The notes below the pieces were generated by a model. The model did not search any database, was not told the origin of the DNA, and worked only from the letters and a program-made list of their open reading frames with translations. Positions 15,914 to 24,672 of a stretch of 64,000 nt of DNA are shown here, piece after piece. A program made the translations under genes and the position numbers. Source of the stretch: Haloarcula pellucida (GTDB lineage Archaea > Halobacteriota > Halobacteria > Halobacteriales > Haloarculaceae); assembly GCF_014647235.1 (NCBI RefSeq), contig NZ_BMOU01000004.1, forward strand, positions 186,379 through 250,378. Direction: 5' to 3'. Numbering within the stretch: position 1 is the stretch's first letter; every line of letters starts with the position of its first letter.

Positions 15914-17584
15914 CTATCTCGTGAACCGAACCCGCCGAGCGGCGAGTGCGCCCACGACGAGGACGCCCAAGACGGCACCGAGAAGCCCAGCCGGTACCGC
16001 CGGTCGACCGCCGGACCAGTCCGCCTCGAACACGCGGCCGAAGTACGCTGCCACCTCGGTGCCGTGGAGGACAAGCACCACCTCGCGGTTCGTCGTCGCG
16101 GCCTGCTCGTTCCAGTTGAGGCTCCCGAGGACGACCCGGTCACCGTCGAGGACGGCCCCCTTCGCGTGTATCTTCGCGAAACGGCCGCCGGAGTCGGCTA
16201 GTTTCGCCGAGAGCGGAGCGCCGGTCCGGTCGGCCCACGCCTCGAACCGCTCGACGGTCCGTCGATTCTCCTCGCGGACGTACCACGCCGAACTCAGGAG
16301 GAGACGGACCTCGACGCCGCGGTCGGCGGCCCGCCGGAGTGCCCGGAGCAGTGGTTCGTTCCATCCGCCGATAGTTGGCTGAACGACCGCGATGGAGTCG
16401 TCCGCGCCGTCGAGTTCGTCGACGAGCGCCCGCTGTGCGTTGTCCGGCGTGACGAGCAGGTCGGTTCGGTCGACGGCGACGGACCGCGCCTCGAACCGCG
16501 ACGGATACGTCGCGTCGGCGGGTTCGCCGCGTTCGAACTGCCGTCCGCGTCGGTACTGGGACCACGGAACGGCGTCCCGCCAGCCAGCGTCGGCACGGAA
16601 CGTCGCCGCGAGACCCGCAACGACCCGCGACTGTCTCGTCGTGACGCCCCACCCGCGACTGCTGTTGCCGCCCGTCCCGGCGGGCTTCCAGTTCTCGGTG
16701 AGGGCCACCGCGCGCTCGTCCGCGACGGCGTACTTCGCGTGGTGGTAGGTGTATCGAGCGTGTGGGCCAGCGACGAGTCGCACGCTCACGCCCGCCGAGA
16801 CGAGTCTGTCGAGCGTTTGGGCTTCCGCGCGGGTTCGGCCCCCGACCGGTGACCCCTCCAGCAGGACGCGCACGTCGGCCCCTCGTCGATGGGCGGCGAC
16901 GAGTGCGTCCGCGACGCGGGTCGACGAAAGCGTATAGCCTGCCAGATAGAGCCGTTCGTCGGCGTCATCGAGGGGTTCGACCGGGGCGCTCGGCGCGTCC
17001 GGGAGGGTGAAAACCCGGACTGACCCGGGACCGCCCGTGACGACAGGGCGGTCCGTCGCGCCGAGCGGACGCCACCGTACTGTCGAGCCGTGAACGACGC
17101 CGACCGCACCCTCGTCGGCGTCGCGGTACCGCAGTCGGTCCACGACGCTGCCGTTGTGGCGTAGGCGGAGCGTGTCACCGCCGTTCGCGAGAGCGACGGC
17201 TGAATCGAGACCGTAGACGGACTCGTCGGTCAGGTTCTGTACCCGGTCGGGATGGGCGGTGAGAACGATCCGTCCCCGCACGACCCGGTCCGGCAGCGGA
17301 GCAGTGGTGTGGCCGTCCGTGAGCGTGTACGCGCCGAGATCGGTTGCCGCGGGGACGTCGAGGACGACGAATTCGCCCCGATCACCGCCGGCAACCGGGT
17401 CCGGGTAGACGGCGTGGATGGTCGGTGTCGTCGTCGAGGGACCACCTGCTGTCGGGGTACCGACCGCTATCCCGCCGGCGGTGACGCTGCTGACGAGGAC
17501 GAGCGAGACGAGTGCCAGCGACGCGAGTCGCTGGGCGAGCGGGGTACGAGCAGTCGAATCTGAAACGTCGACGGGGAACCGCAT
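15914..17584 (-). CDS. Exported, membrane-anchored phospholipase D-like protein
   Basis: 556 residues: signal peptide (about 1-40), a lamin-tail-like beta domain (about 50-140, GEFVVLDVPAATDLGAYTLTDG), then two PLD repeats each with a complete HKD motif, HHAKYAVAD (about residue 270) and KIHAKGAVLD (about 475), each followed by an Asn-Trp element (ENW, SLNWNE). The extreme C-terminus has a transmembrane helix and basic tail (LLGAVLGVLVVGALAARRVRFTR). PLD enzymes hydrolyse or transfer phosphodiester bonds in phospholipids or nucleic acids. Topology places the catalytic part outside the cell, where lipids or extracellular DNA are the plausible substrates. Substrate not deducible. Confidence 0.88.
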   Translation of the reverse strand: MRFPVDVSDSTARTPLAQRLASLALVSLVLVSSVTAGGIAVGTPTAGGPSTTTPTIHAVYPDPVAGGDRGEFVVLDVPAATDLGAYTLTDGHTTAPLPDRVVRGRIVLTAHPDRVQNLTDESVYGLDSAVALANGGDTLRLRHNGSVVDRLRYRDADEGAVGVVHGSTVRWRPLGATDRPVVTGGPGSVRVFTLPDAPSAPVEPLDDADERLYLAGYTLSSTRVADALVAAHRRGADVRVLLEGSPVGGRTRAEAQTLDRLVSAGVSVRLVAGPHARYTYHHAKYAVADERAVALTENWKPAGTGGNSSRGWGVTTRQSRVVAGLAATFRADAGWRDAVPWSQYRRGRQFERGEPADATYPSRFEARSVAVDRTDLLVTPDNAQRALVDELDGADDSIAVVQPTIGGWNEPLLRALRRAADRGVEVRLLLSSAWYVREENRRTVERFEAWADRTGAPLSAKLADSGGRFAKIHAKGAVLDGDRVVLGSLNWNEQAATTNREVVLVLHGTEVAAYFGRVFEADWSGGRPAVPAGLLGAVLGVLVVGALAARRVRFTR

Positions 17585-17623
17585 CGGCGGGGCTGGTCGC
17601 CCCTTCGGACAAAAGGGTTCGGC

Positions 17624-18895
17624 CTACGCGCTCTCGGCTTTCTCCGCTTCGGCCTGCACGAGGTAGGCGCGGTCGTCGGCGTACTTCGCCGCCTCGTCGA
17701 GGGCCTCCTGTGTCCCGATCTGTCGGAGCGCCCACGCGGCGGACGCGCGGACTTCGTCGCTGTCGTCGCTCTCGAGGACGTCAGCGAGGGGGGCGACCGC
17801 GCGGGTGTCACCGAGCAGTCCCAGCGACCGGGCCGCCACCGAGCGGATCTCGTCGTCGTCGGCGTCGAGTCGGTTCGCGACCGGTTGGACCGACTCGGGG
17901 CTCCCGATAGCGCCCAGCGAGCGCATCGTCACCGTCTGGAGGGCGGGGTCGCCGTCGCCGTCGATGAAGTCGTGGAGCGTCTCGGTGGCACGGTCGTCGC
18001 CGATCTTCCCGAGGACCTTGATCGGTCCCTTATCGCGCTTCTGTGCGCGTTGGTGCATCACGTCGAAGGCGGGTGCGGCGTCGCTCCCGAGGTGATAGAG
18101 GATGTCGATGAAGTACTCCTCGATGAACTCAGAGCCCAGTTTGTCGAGCGCGAAGAGGACGATGTCGAGGTTGCCCTCCTTGGCGTGGATCTTCGCGGCG
18201 TTCCACTCGGCCGGGAAGTCCTTGCGGTTCTCGTTGGTGAGGACGTCGTAGAACCCCTTGGCGTCGAGTTGCTCTCGTACGGTGAGGTCGTCCCAGACCT
18301 CCGCTGCTTCGAGGTCGTCTTCGAGGGTCTCGGCCGCTTCGAGGAGGCCGGCGATGGTCTCCTCGTCGTCGTCGGCGTCGAGGGCCGCATCCTCGATAGC
18401 GTCCGCGACGGTGCCGAGAGCGTCGGCCGCGGCGTCGAGGTCGGCACCGGCGTCGGCGCCGTGGTCGACGTACTCCTCGCTTGCCGCGAGGAACGTATCG
18501 ACGGCCTCGTGGGCCTCGTCCTCGCCGTCGTCGGTCCACTCGCTGTCGGTAACGGTTCCCTGTGCGGTCTCGACGACGTCGACGACGTCCTCGGCGTAGG
18601 GCCCGCGCTGGGATTCGAGGTCGTCACGCAGGTCCGAGAGGCGCGATTCGAGTTCCTCGCGGGGGTCCTCCGCGTCCTCGTCGTCCTCGTCGGGTTCGGG
18701 CAGGTCGGCGGCTTCGAGGTCGCTCTCGACGTCGTCGAGCGTCGTCTCGACCTCGTCGAGGTCCGCTTCCGTCTCGGCGGCCTCTAGCGCCTCGCTGGCC
18801 TCGTCGAGTCGCGATTCGAGTTCCTCGCTACCGACGCCGTCGCCGTCTTCCTCGGCAGGGGCGTCCTCGGCGGTCTCGTCGTCCCCGTTGCTCAT
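17624..18895 (-). CDS. Acidic HEAT-repeat protein
   Basis: 423 residues. The first half (about 1-190) is extremely acidic and predicted coiled-coil (repeated EALEAAETEADLDEVETTLDD-like heptads). The second half has HEAT/PBS-lyase-type repeats from about residue 265: DKGPIKVLGKIGDDRATETLHD, TVTMRSLGAIGSPESVQPV, SVAARSLGLLGDTRAVAPLAD and SAAWALRQIG. HEAT repeats form a helical scaffold for protein binding. Similar haloarchaeal proteins exist without assigned function. No operon partner; a promoter would sit in the 133-base gap shared divergently with the permease gene. Confidence 0.85.
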   Translation of the reverse strand: MSNGDDETAEDAPAEEDGDGVGSEELESRLDEASEALEAAETEADLDEVETTLDDVESDLEAADLPEPDEDDEDAEDPREELESRLSDLRDDLESQRGPYAEDVVDVVETAQGTVTDSEWTDDGEDEAHEAVDTFLAASEEYVDHGADAGADLDAAADALGTVADAIEDAALDADDDEETIAGLLEAAETLEDDLEAAEVWDDLTVREQLDAKGFYDVLTNENRKDFPAEWNAAKIHAKEGNLDIVLFALDKLGSEFIEEYFIDILYHLGSDAAPAFDVMHQRAQKRDKGPIKVLGKIGDDRATETLHDFIDGDGDPALQTVTMRSLGAIGSPESVQPVANRLDADDDEIRSVAARSLGLLGDTRAVAPLADVLESDDSDEVRASAAWALRQIGTQEALDEAAKYADDRAYLVQAEAEKAESA

Positions 18896-19028
18896 GTACG
18901 CAGATGTGTCGGTCCGGGCTAAGAGCGTTTTCCTTTCGGTGTGGGCGCCCAGCGCTCTCGTGCGGCTGAGAGCGACCTAACTGGCAAGAGATTAGTGGCG
19001 TCGTAGCCACGTCCACCGTAGTTGGCAC

Positions 19029-20675
19029 ATGGGCTCTGACAGCGCGGACGACTTCGAGGAAGTGAAAGAAGACTTCACACCCGAGGGGCCCGACGCCGGG
19101 GGCGAAACGTCGGCCGCCGGGTTCGTGGAGTACGGCATCGAAGACAGACCACCGAGAGGCGCGTCGATGCTGCTGGGCGTCCAGCACTACCTGACGATGA
19201 TAGGGGCATCCGTCGCGATTCCGCTGGGTCTCGCGGGTGCGATGGGGATGTTCGAGGCGGCACCGGGACAGGTCGGCCGACTCATCGGTACGTTCTTCGT
19301 CGTCTCCGGTATCGCGACGTTGGCCCAGACGACCATCGGGAACCGCTACCCCATCGTGCAGGGCGGGACGTTCTCGATGCTCGCGCCCGGACTGGCCATC
19401 GTCGGCGTGTTGGCCCAGCAGGGGGCCGACTGGCAGACGATGCTCGTCGAGTTACAGGGCGCGGTCATCGTCGCCGGCCTCGTCGAGATGGGCATCGGCT
19501 ACACCGGCGTGATGGGCAAACTCAAGCGGTACATGGGGCCGGTCGTCATCGCGCCCGTCATCGCGCTCATCGGCCTCGCGCTGTTCAACGTCCCCCAGAT
19601 TTCGAACCCGAACTTCGGTGCGCCCGGTACCGGGCAGAACTGGTGGTTGCTCGGGCTGACGATGCTCTCTATCGTCGTTTTCTCGCAGTACCTCGACCGT
19701 CGACATCGGGCGTTCAAACTGTTCCCCGTCCTGCTGGGCATCGCCGTCGCGTGGGGCGTCGCCGCCGTCCTCTCTGTGACCGGCGTCTTCGCCGAGGGGT
19801 CGGTGAGCTACGTCGCCCTCGGGAGCGTTACGAGTGCCCCGCTGCTCCAGCCTATCTACCCGTTCCAGTGGGGCCTCCCGCAGTTCACGCCCGGGTTCGT
19901 CGTCGGCATGATGGCGGGGATGCTCGCGTCCGTCGTCGAGAGTTTCGGCGACTACCACTCCGTCGCCCGCATCGCCGGCAAGGGCGCCCCGAGCGCGAAG
20001 CGCATCGACCACGGCATCGGCATGGAAGGCGTCGGTAACGTCTTCGCCGGCATCATGGGCACCGGGAACGGCTGTACCTCCTACACCGAGAACGTCGGCG
20101 CCATCGCCATCACCGGCGTCGCCTCCCGCTACGTCGTCCAAATCGGTGCCGCGGTGATGATCGTCGTCGGCTACTTCGGCCCGATGGGGGAACTGTTCGC
20201 TACCATCCCCGCGCCTATCATCGGCGGCCTCTACATGGTCATGTTCGGGCAAATCGCCGCCGTGGGCCTCTCGCAGTTGAAGTACGTCGACTTAGACGCC
20301 AATCGCAACATCTTCATCGTCGGCTTCGCGCTGTTCGCCGGCCTCGCCGTCCCCGAGTACATGAGTCAGGTCGGGCAAGGGTTGGAGGCGTCCGGTGCGA
20401 CGGCACTCCAACAGGGCCTCGCGAGCGTCCCCGTCCTCGGCGCGATACTGGGAACGGACGTCGTGGCGACGACGCTGTTCGTCGTCGGCGGTACCGGGAT
20501 GGTCGTCGGCGGCATCGTCGCGTTCGTCCTCGACAACACCATCCCCGGCACCCGCGAGGAACGCGGCCTCAGCGCGTGGGCCGAACTCACCGAGGACGAC
20601 GACGAGTTCGTCTCGGCGTTCGACCGCCTCCGGGGTCGCGGCGGCGACCGACCGCCAGTCTCGGGCGACGACTGA
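19029..20675 (+). CDS. Uracil-xanthine permease family transporter (NCS2)
   Basis: 548-residue nucleobase:cation symporter-2 family protein with about 14 membrane segments. The start of the transport domain (GVQHYLTMIGASVAIPLG), the motif region SFGDYHSVARIAG near residue 320 and the NGCTSYTENVGAIAITGVASR signature near 355 are clear; the latter replaces the usual 'GxxxTTYxENxG' by a close variant. It imports uracil, xanthine or a related purine; the exact substrate is not deducible. The next gene, a small membrane protein, begins seven bases after its stop. Confidence 0.9.
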   Translation: MGSDSADDFEEVKEDFTPEGPDAGGETSAAGFVEYGIEDRPPRGASMLLGVQHYLTMIGASVAIPLGLAGAMGMFEAAPGQVGRLIGTFFVVSGIATLAQTTIGNRYPIVQGGTFSMLAPGLAIVGVLAQQGADWQTMLVELQGAVIVAGLVEMGIGYTGVMGKLKRYMGPVVIAPVIALIGLALFNVPQISNPNFGAPGTGQNWWLLGLTMLSIVVFSQYLDRRHRAFKLFPVLLGIAVAWGVAAVLSVTGVFAEGSVSYVALGSVTSAPLLQPIYPFQWGLPQFTPGFVVGMMAGMLASVVESFGDYHSVARIAGKGAPSAKRIDHGIGMEGVGNVFAGIMGTGNGCTSYTENVGAIAITGVASRYVVQIGAAVMIVVGYFGPMGELFATIPAPIIGGLYMVMFGQIAAVGLSQLKYVDLDANRNIFIVGFALFAGLAVPEYMSQVGQGLEASGATALQQGLASVPVLGAILGTDVVATTLFVVGGTGMVVGGIVAFVLDNTIPGTREERGLSAWAELTEDDDEFVSAFDRLRGRGGDRPPVSGDD

Positions 20676-20681
20676 GTCGCG

Positions 20682-21074
20682 ATGTCCGACGAGAGCGAAA
20701 CAGTGTACGACGGCGTCCTGCGACGCGGTGGCCGGATTACCGTCACTCGCGACCGACTGCTGGTGGACCGCCCGGACGGCGAGTCCGTCGCCGTCCCGTT
20801 GTCCGGCGTCGTGGACGTGACCTTACAGGATGTCGACTGGTTCCTCGTCGTGATGAGTCTCGGCCTCGTCGGATTCGGCCTCGCGTCGGTCGGGCGCAAC
20901 CTCCTGTTCGCGGTACTGTTCGTCGTCGCCGGAATCGGTAGCACCGCGCTCACCTACCGGAAACGGGGAGCGCTTCGGGTCAGCATCTCGGGTGAGACCC
21001 GTCCTCTCAAGCTCTTTCCCGCCGACCCGCGGGCGTGTTACGACGCGCTCGCGACCGTGCTCGACGCCGAGTGA
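20682..21074 (+). CDS. Small membrane protein, unknown function
   Basis: 130 residues. The N-terminal part (about 1-50) looks like a beta-sheet PH-like fold (GGRITVTRDRLLVDRPDGESVAVPLSGVVDVTL), then two adjacent hydrophobic helices (about 53-90), then a short C-terminal beta segment. This arrangement of strand, hairpin membrane anchor and strand occurs in small haloarchaeal membrane proteins of unknown role. It follows the permease with a seven-base gap and is probably co-transcribed with it. Confidence 0.65.
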   Translation: MSDESETVYDGVLRRGGRITVTRDRLLVDRPDGESVAVPLSGVVDVTLQDVDWFLVVMSLGLVGFGLASVGRNLLFAVLFVVAGIGSTALTYRKRGALRVSISGETRPLKLFPADPRACYDALATVLDAE

Positions 21075-21123
21075 CGAAGCGAAACCGCCTACACTTACAC
21101 CCCCAGCGTTCGGACGCTCTCGT

Positions 21124-21771
21124 ATGACCGCAGACAGCGTCCAGTCGCTCGTCGACCAGTTGCACGAGGAAGCGGCGATGGACCGCCCGGACGAAGCGAC
21201 GCCGGACGTCGGAATCGTGATGGGGTCCGACTCGGACCTGCCGACGATGGCCGGCGGGAAGGGGAAACGACCCGGCGCCTACGCCGCACTGGCCGAGGAA
21301 CTCGGCTTCGCTGAACAGACCGACTACACCGACGCACCCGACGCTCGCTTCACCTTCGAGACGTTCGTCTGTTCGGCCCACCGCACTCCGGACCTGATGT
21401 ACGCGTACGCGGAGACGGCCGAGGCTCGCGGCGTCGACGTCATCATCGCCGGCGCGGGCGGGAAGTCCGCCGACCTCCCGAACATGACCGCGAGCATCGC
21501 CTACCCGCTGCCGGTCATCGGCGTCCCCGTCCAGGAGAAGTCCGTCGACTCCGTCATCGGGATGCCCCAAGGTGCGCCAATCACGGCCGTCGACGCCGGA
21601 AAGTCGTTCAACGCGGCGCTCACCGCCGTCCAGATTCTCTCCAGAGAACACGACGAACTCCGCGACCGTCTGGTCGAGTATCACGAGGGTCTGCAGGAGG
21701 AGGTCGGAAAGGTGTCACGGGACCTTCACGAACTCGGGACCCCCGGGTTCAAAGCGGCGTACTGGGACTAA
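21124..21771 (+). CDS. purE: N5-carboxyaminoimidazole ribonucleotide mutase PurE
   Basis: 215-residue PurE, which moves the carboxylate of N5-CAIR to give CAIR, acting after PurK. The signature GIVMGSDSDLPTM, the SAHRTPDLMYAYAETA catalytic loop (His-Arg), VIIAGAGGKSADLPNMTA and VIGVPVQ segments are intact. Compared with bacterial PurE (about 165 residues) it has an N-terminal extension and a roughly 20-residue insertion between the first loop and the SAHRTP loop (GKGKRPGAYAALAEELGFAE region). In this genome purE and purK lie about 14 kb apart. ATG 21124 follows a short gap after the preceding small gene. Confidence 0.95.
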   Translation: MTADSVQSLVDQLHEEAAMDRPDEATPDVGIVMGSDSDLPTMAGGKGKRPGAYAALAEELGFAEQTDYTDAPDARFTFETFVCSAHRTPDLMYAYAETAEARGVDVIIAGAGGKSADLPNMTASIAYPLPVIGVPVQEKSVDSVIGMPQGAPITAVDAGKSFNAALTAVQILSREHDELRDRLVEYHEGLQEEVGKVSRDLHELGTPGFKAAYWD

Positions 21772-21791
21772 CCGACGCTCTGTCCGGCCAC

Positions 21792-21880
21792 TTTAAAGAC
21801 CCCCGAACCGCCCGAAATCCGGCGCCGTAGTGGTTATCAACCCTTATATGCCAGTACTTCTAACCGTCGTACGATAGGAG
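21792..21880 (+). promoter_or_regulatory. Promoter region and SD of the nuo operon
   Basis: Two TATA-like elements precede nuoA: tttaaa at 21792-21797 and ttatat at 21844-21849. The second would start transcription near 21870-21875. An AGGAG Shine-Dalgarno-like site at 21876-21880 lies nine bases before the ATG, so if the second start is used the leader is too short to include all of it; the first start would give a roughly 65-base leader with a complete SD. Which one is used is not visible. Confidence 0.5.
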
Positions 21881-21888
21881 ATTTCGGA

Positions 21889-22302
21889 ATGAGTAATCCA
21901 TGGATCGCCATCGGCGCACTCGCGGTCGTGGCGCTCGCTATCCCCATCACGATGATGGCCGTGTCGAGCCTTCTGCGTCCGCGCGTGCCCGAACAAGGCA
22001 AAACCGCCACCTACGAGTCCGGTGAGGTGCCGACCGGCAGCAGCAGGCAGATCAAGTTCAATATCCAGTACTACATGGTCGCCCTGCTGTTCGTCATCTT
22101 CGACATCGAGACCGTCCTCATCTTCCCGTGGACGGTCATCTACCGCGACGCTGTCGGCGCGGTCGGGATGACGAAGGTCCTGCTGCCGATGGTCGTGTTC
22201 ATCGGCGTGCTCGTCGTCGGACTCGGCTGGGCGTGGCGTAACGGCGCAGTCAGATGGGTGCGCAGTCCGCGTGCCACGAAGGGGGCAGACACATATGAGT
22301 AG
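21889..22302 (+). CDS. nuoA: NADH-quinone oxidoreductase-like complex I subunit A
   Basis: 137-residue membrane subunit with three helices. The family pattern is visible: first helix, then TYESGEVPTGSSRQIKFNIQ (the quinone-site loop) and YYMVALLFVIFDIETVLIFPW. It begins the eleven-gene complex I operon. Its end overlaps nuoB by eight bases. Confidence 0.95.
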   Translation: MSNPWIAIGALAVVALAIPITMMAVSSLLRPRVPEQGKTATYESGEVPTGSSRQIKFNIQYYMVALLFVIFDIETVLIFPWTVIYRDAVGAVGMTKVLLPMVVFIGVLVVGLGWAWRNGAVRWVRSPRATKGADTYE

Positions 22303-22987
22303 TGACCAGACACCGCCGGCGGTCGAAGATGTATCGACGCAAGAAGCCCGCATGGGTGACGGCGTGGACGACCGGTTCAACTCGACGCTGCGCGAGGCGT
22401 TCGGGTCGACGCCGTTCATCCTGACCAAGTTCGACAAGTTCATGAACTGGGTCCGGGGGTCCTCGATGTTCATGCTGCAGTTCGGTATCGCCTGTTGCAG
22501 CATCGAGATGATCCACACCTACGCCATCAAGCACGACCTCGACCGGTTCGGCGCCGGGGTGCCGCGCGCGTCGCCGCGGCAGGCCGACGTCATCATCGTC
22601 CCGGGGACCATCGTCTCGAAGTTCGCCCCGCGGATGAAGCGCGTCTACGACCAGATGCCCGAACCGAAGTTCGTCGTCTCGATGGGGTCGTGTACCATCT
22701 CCGGCGGCCCGTTCCAAGAAGGGTACAACGTCGTCAAGGGCGCCGAGGAGGTCATCCCCGTCGACATCCACGTCCCCGGATGCCCGCCGCGTCCCGAGGC
22801 GCTGGTCTACGGCGTCGCCAAACTACAGGAGCGCATCGCCAACGGCGAGTCCTCGCCGGTGACGGTCAAACCGTACGAACTCGAACAGTTCGGTGACTTA
22901 GAACAGGACGAACTCGTCGACAAACTCGCAGACGAGATCGACGAAGACGACCTCGTCATGCGGTACAACTGGGACAACTCCCCATAA
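22295..22987 (+). CDS. nuoB: Complex I subunit B (N2 cluster subunit)
   Basis: 230-residue subunit carrying the terminal 4Fe-4S cluster N2 that passes electrons to quinone. The four ligand cysteines are visible: the adjacent pair in FGIACCSIEM, one in MGSCTISGGPF and one in HVPGCPPRPEALV. The C-terminus extends into an acidic tail typical of halophiles. The ATG at 22295 is chosen over an upstream in-frame ATG inside nuoA because it starts MSSDQTPPAV right at the overlap and gives the usual N-terminus. Confidence 0.96.
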   Translation: MSSDQTPPAVEDVSTQEARMGDGVDDRFNSTLREAFGSTPFILTKFDKFMNWVRGSSMFMLQFGIACCSIEMIHTYAIKHDLDRFGAGVPRASPRQADVIIVPGTIVSKFAPRMKRVYDQMPEPKFVVSMGSCTISGGPFQEGYNVVKGAEEVIPVDIHVPGCPPRPEALVYGVAKLQERIANGESSPVTVKPYELEQFGDLEQDELVDKLADEIDEDDLVMRYNWDNSP

Positions 22988-22989
22988 CC

Positions 22990-24672
22990 ATGAGTCTGGA
23001 AAAACCCACACCCGACACGGCGGCCGAGGTCGGTGTCACCGAGGACGGCCTCGACTACGACGCACTGGCCGACCTGCTCGGCGGGCACGTCCTCGACCGC
23101 GAGGAACACGTCAACGCCGAGGGGTTCGTCATCCGTCCCGACGAAGTGCAGGCGGTCCTCTCGACGCTGAAGAACGAGGCCGGGTTCGACCACTGTGCGT
23201 GTGTCACGGCACAGGAGTACGACGACCGGTACGAGTCTATCTACCATCTCCGGAAGTTCGACGACCCGACGCAGGAACTGTCCGTCATCGTGCCCTCGCC
23301 GAAGGACGACCCGCACAACGAGTCGGCCGCTCGCGTCTACTCGACGGCCGACTGGCACGAGCGAGAGGCCTACGACCTCGTCGGCATCAACTACGACGAC
23401 CACCCCGACCTGCGGCGCATCCTCCTCCCCGAGACGTGGCAGGGCCACCCGCTCTCGCAGGACTTCAATCAGGACCAGCCACAGATCGTCACGCTGCGTG
23501 AGAACGCCAACCCGCTGGAGGCCGACCACCGTAGCGAGGACGACTCGGACACGATGTTCGTCAACATCGGTCCCCACCACCCGGCGACCCACGGCGTCCT
23601 GCACGTGAAGACGGTGCTCGACGGCGAGCAGATCGCCGACCTCGAACCGGACATCGGCTACCTCCACCGCTGTGAGGAGCAGATGTGCCAGCAGGGCACC
23701 TACCGGCACCAGATCATGCCGTACCCGGACCGCTGGGACTACGTCTCGGCCGGCATCCTCAACGAATGGGCGTACGCCCGCGCGGCCGAGGACCTCGCGG
23801 ACATCGAGGTGCCCGAGTACGCGCAGGTCATCCGGACGATGAGCGCGGAACTGTGTCGCATCGCGGCACACATGCTCGCACTCGGAACCTTCGCGCTGGA
23901 CGTCTTCGGCGACTTCACCGCCATCTTCCAGTACGCGTTCCGCGACCGCGAGGTCGTCCAGAACATCCTCGAAGACCTCACCGGCCAGCGCCTGATGTTC
24001 AACTACCTGCGGCTGGGTGGCGTCGCGTGGGACCTGCCGGAACCGCGCGAGGAGTTCTTCGAGAAGACCCGCGACTTCCTCGACGACCTGCCGCACAAAC
24101 TGGAGGAGTACCACGACCTCATCACGGGCAACGAGATATTCCAGATGCGGTGTGTCGACACCGGCGTCCTCTCACCCGAAGAGGCCAAGCAGTACGGCGC
24201 CACCGGCCCGGTCGCACGCGGGTCCGGCGTCGACTACGACCTCCGCCGTGACGACCCCTACGGCTACTACGACGAACTCGACTGGAACGTCGTCACCGAG
24301 GAGGGCGGCGACAACTTCAGTCGCGTCCTCGTCCGCATGCGCGAAGTCGAGGAGTCGGCCCGCATCATCGAACAGTGTATCGACCTCCTCGAACAGTGGC
24401 CCGAAGACGAACGCGAGATTCAGGCCAACGTCCCACGGACGCTGCGTCCGGACCCGGATACGGAGATTTACCGCGCCGTCGAGGGTGCGAAGGGCGAACT
24501 CGGTATCTACATCCGGTCGGACGGCACCGACAAGCCCGCCCGGTTCAAGATCCGGAGTCCGTGCTTCTCGAACCTCCAGACGCTGCCCGAGATGTCACAG
24601 GGCGAGTACGTCCCGGACATGGTGGCCTCGCTCGGTAGCCTCGACATCGTCCTCGGGGAGGTGGACCGCTGA
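22990..24672 (+). CDS. nuoCD: Complex I fused subunit CD
   Basis: 560-residue fusion of the 30-kDa (C, about residues 1-175) and 49-kDa (D, from about 190) subunits. The C part has the signature ERETYDL-like AYDLVGINYDDHPDLRRILLPE. The D part starts MFVNIGPHHPATHGVLHV (quinone-binding His loop) and continues with RHQIMPYPDRWDYVS and the C-terminal SLDIVLGEVDR. Fusion of C and D is common in haloarchaea and some bacteria. Its stop overlaps the nuoH ATG by one base. Confidence 0.96.
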   Translation: MSLEKPTPDTAAEVGVTEDGLDYDALADLLGGHVLDREEHVNAEGFVIRPDEVQAVLSTLKNEAGFDHCACVTAQEYDDRYESIYHLRKFDDPTQELSVIVPSPKDDPHNESAARVYSTADWHEREAYDLVGINYDDHPDLRRILLPETWQGHPLSQDFNQDQPQIVTLRENANPLEADHRSEDDSDTMFVNIGPHHPATHGVLHVKTVLDGEQIADLEPDIGYLHRCEEQMCQQGTYRHQIMPYPDRWDYVSAGILNEWAYARAAEDLADIEVPEYAQVIRTMSAELCRIAAHMLALGTFALDVFGDFTAIFQYAFRDREVVQNILEDLTGQRLMFNYLRLGGVAWDLPEPREEFFEKTRDFLDDLPHKLEEYHDLITGNEIFQMRCVDTGVLSPEEAKQYGATGPVARGSGVDYDLRRDDPYGYYDELDWNVVTEEGGDNFSRVLVRMREVEESARIIEQCIDLLEQWPEDEREIQANVPRTLRPDPDTEIYRAVEGAKGELGIYIRSDGTDKPARFKIRSPCFSNLQTLPEMSQGEYVPDMVASLGSLDIVLGEVDR

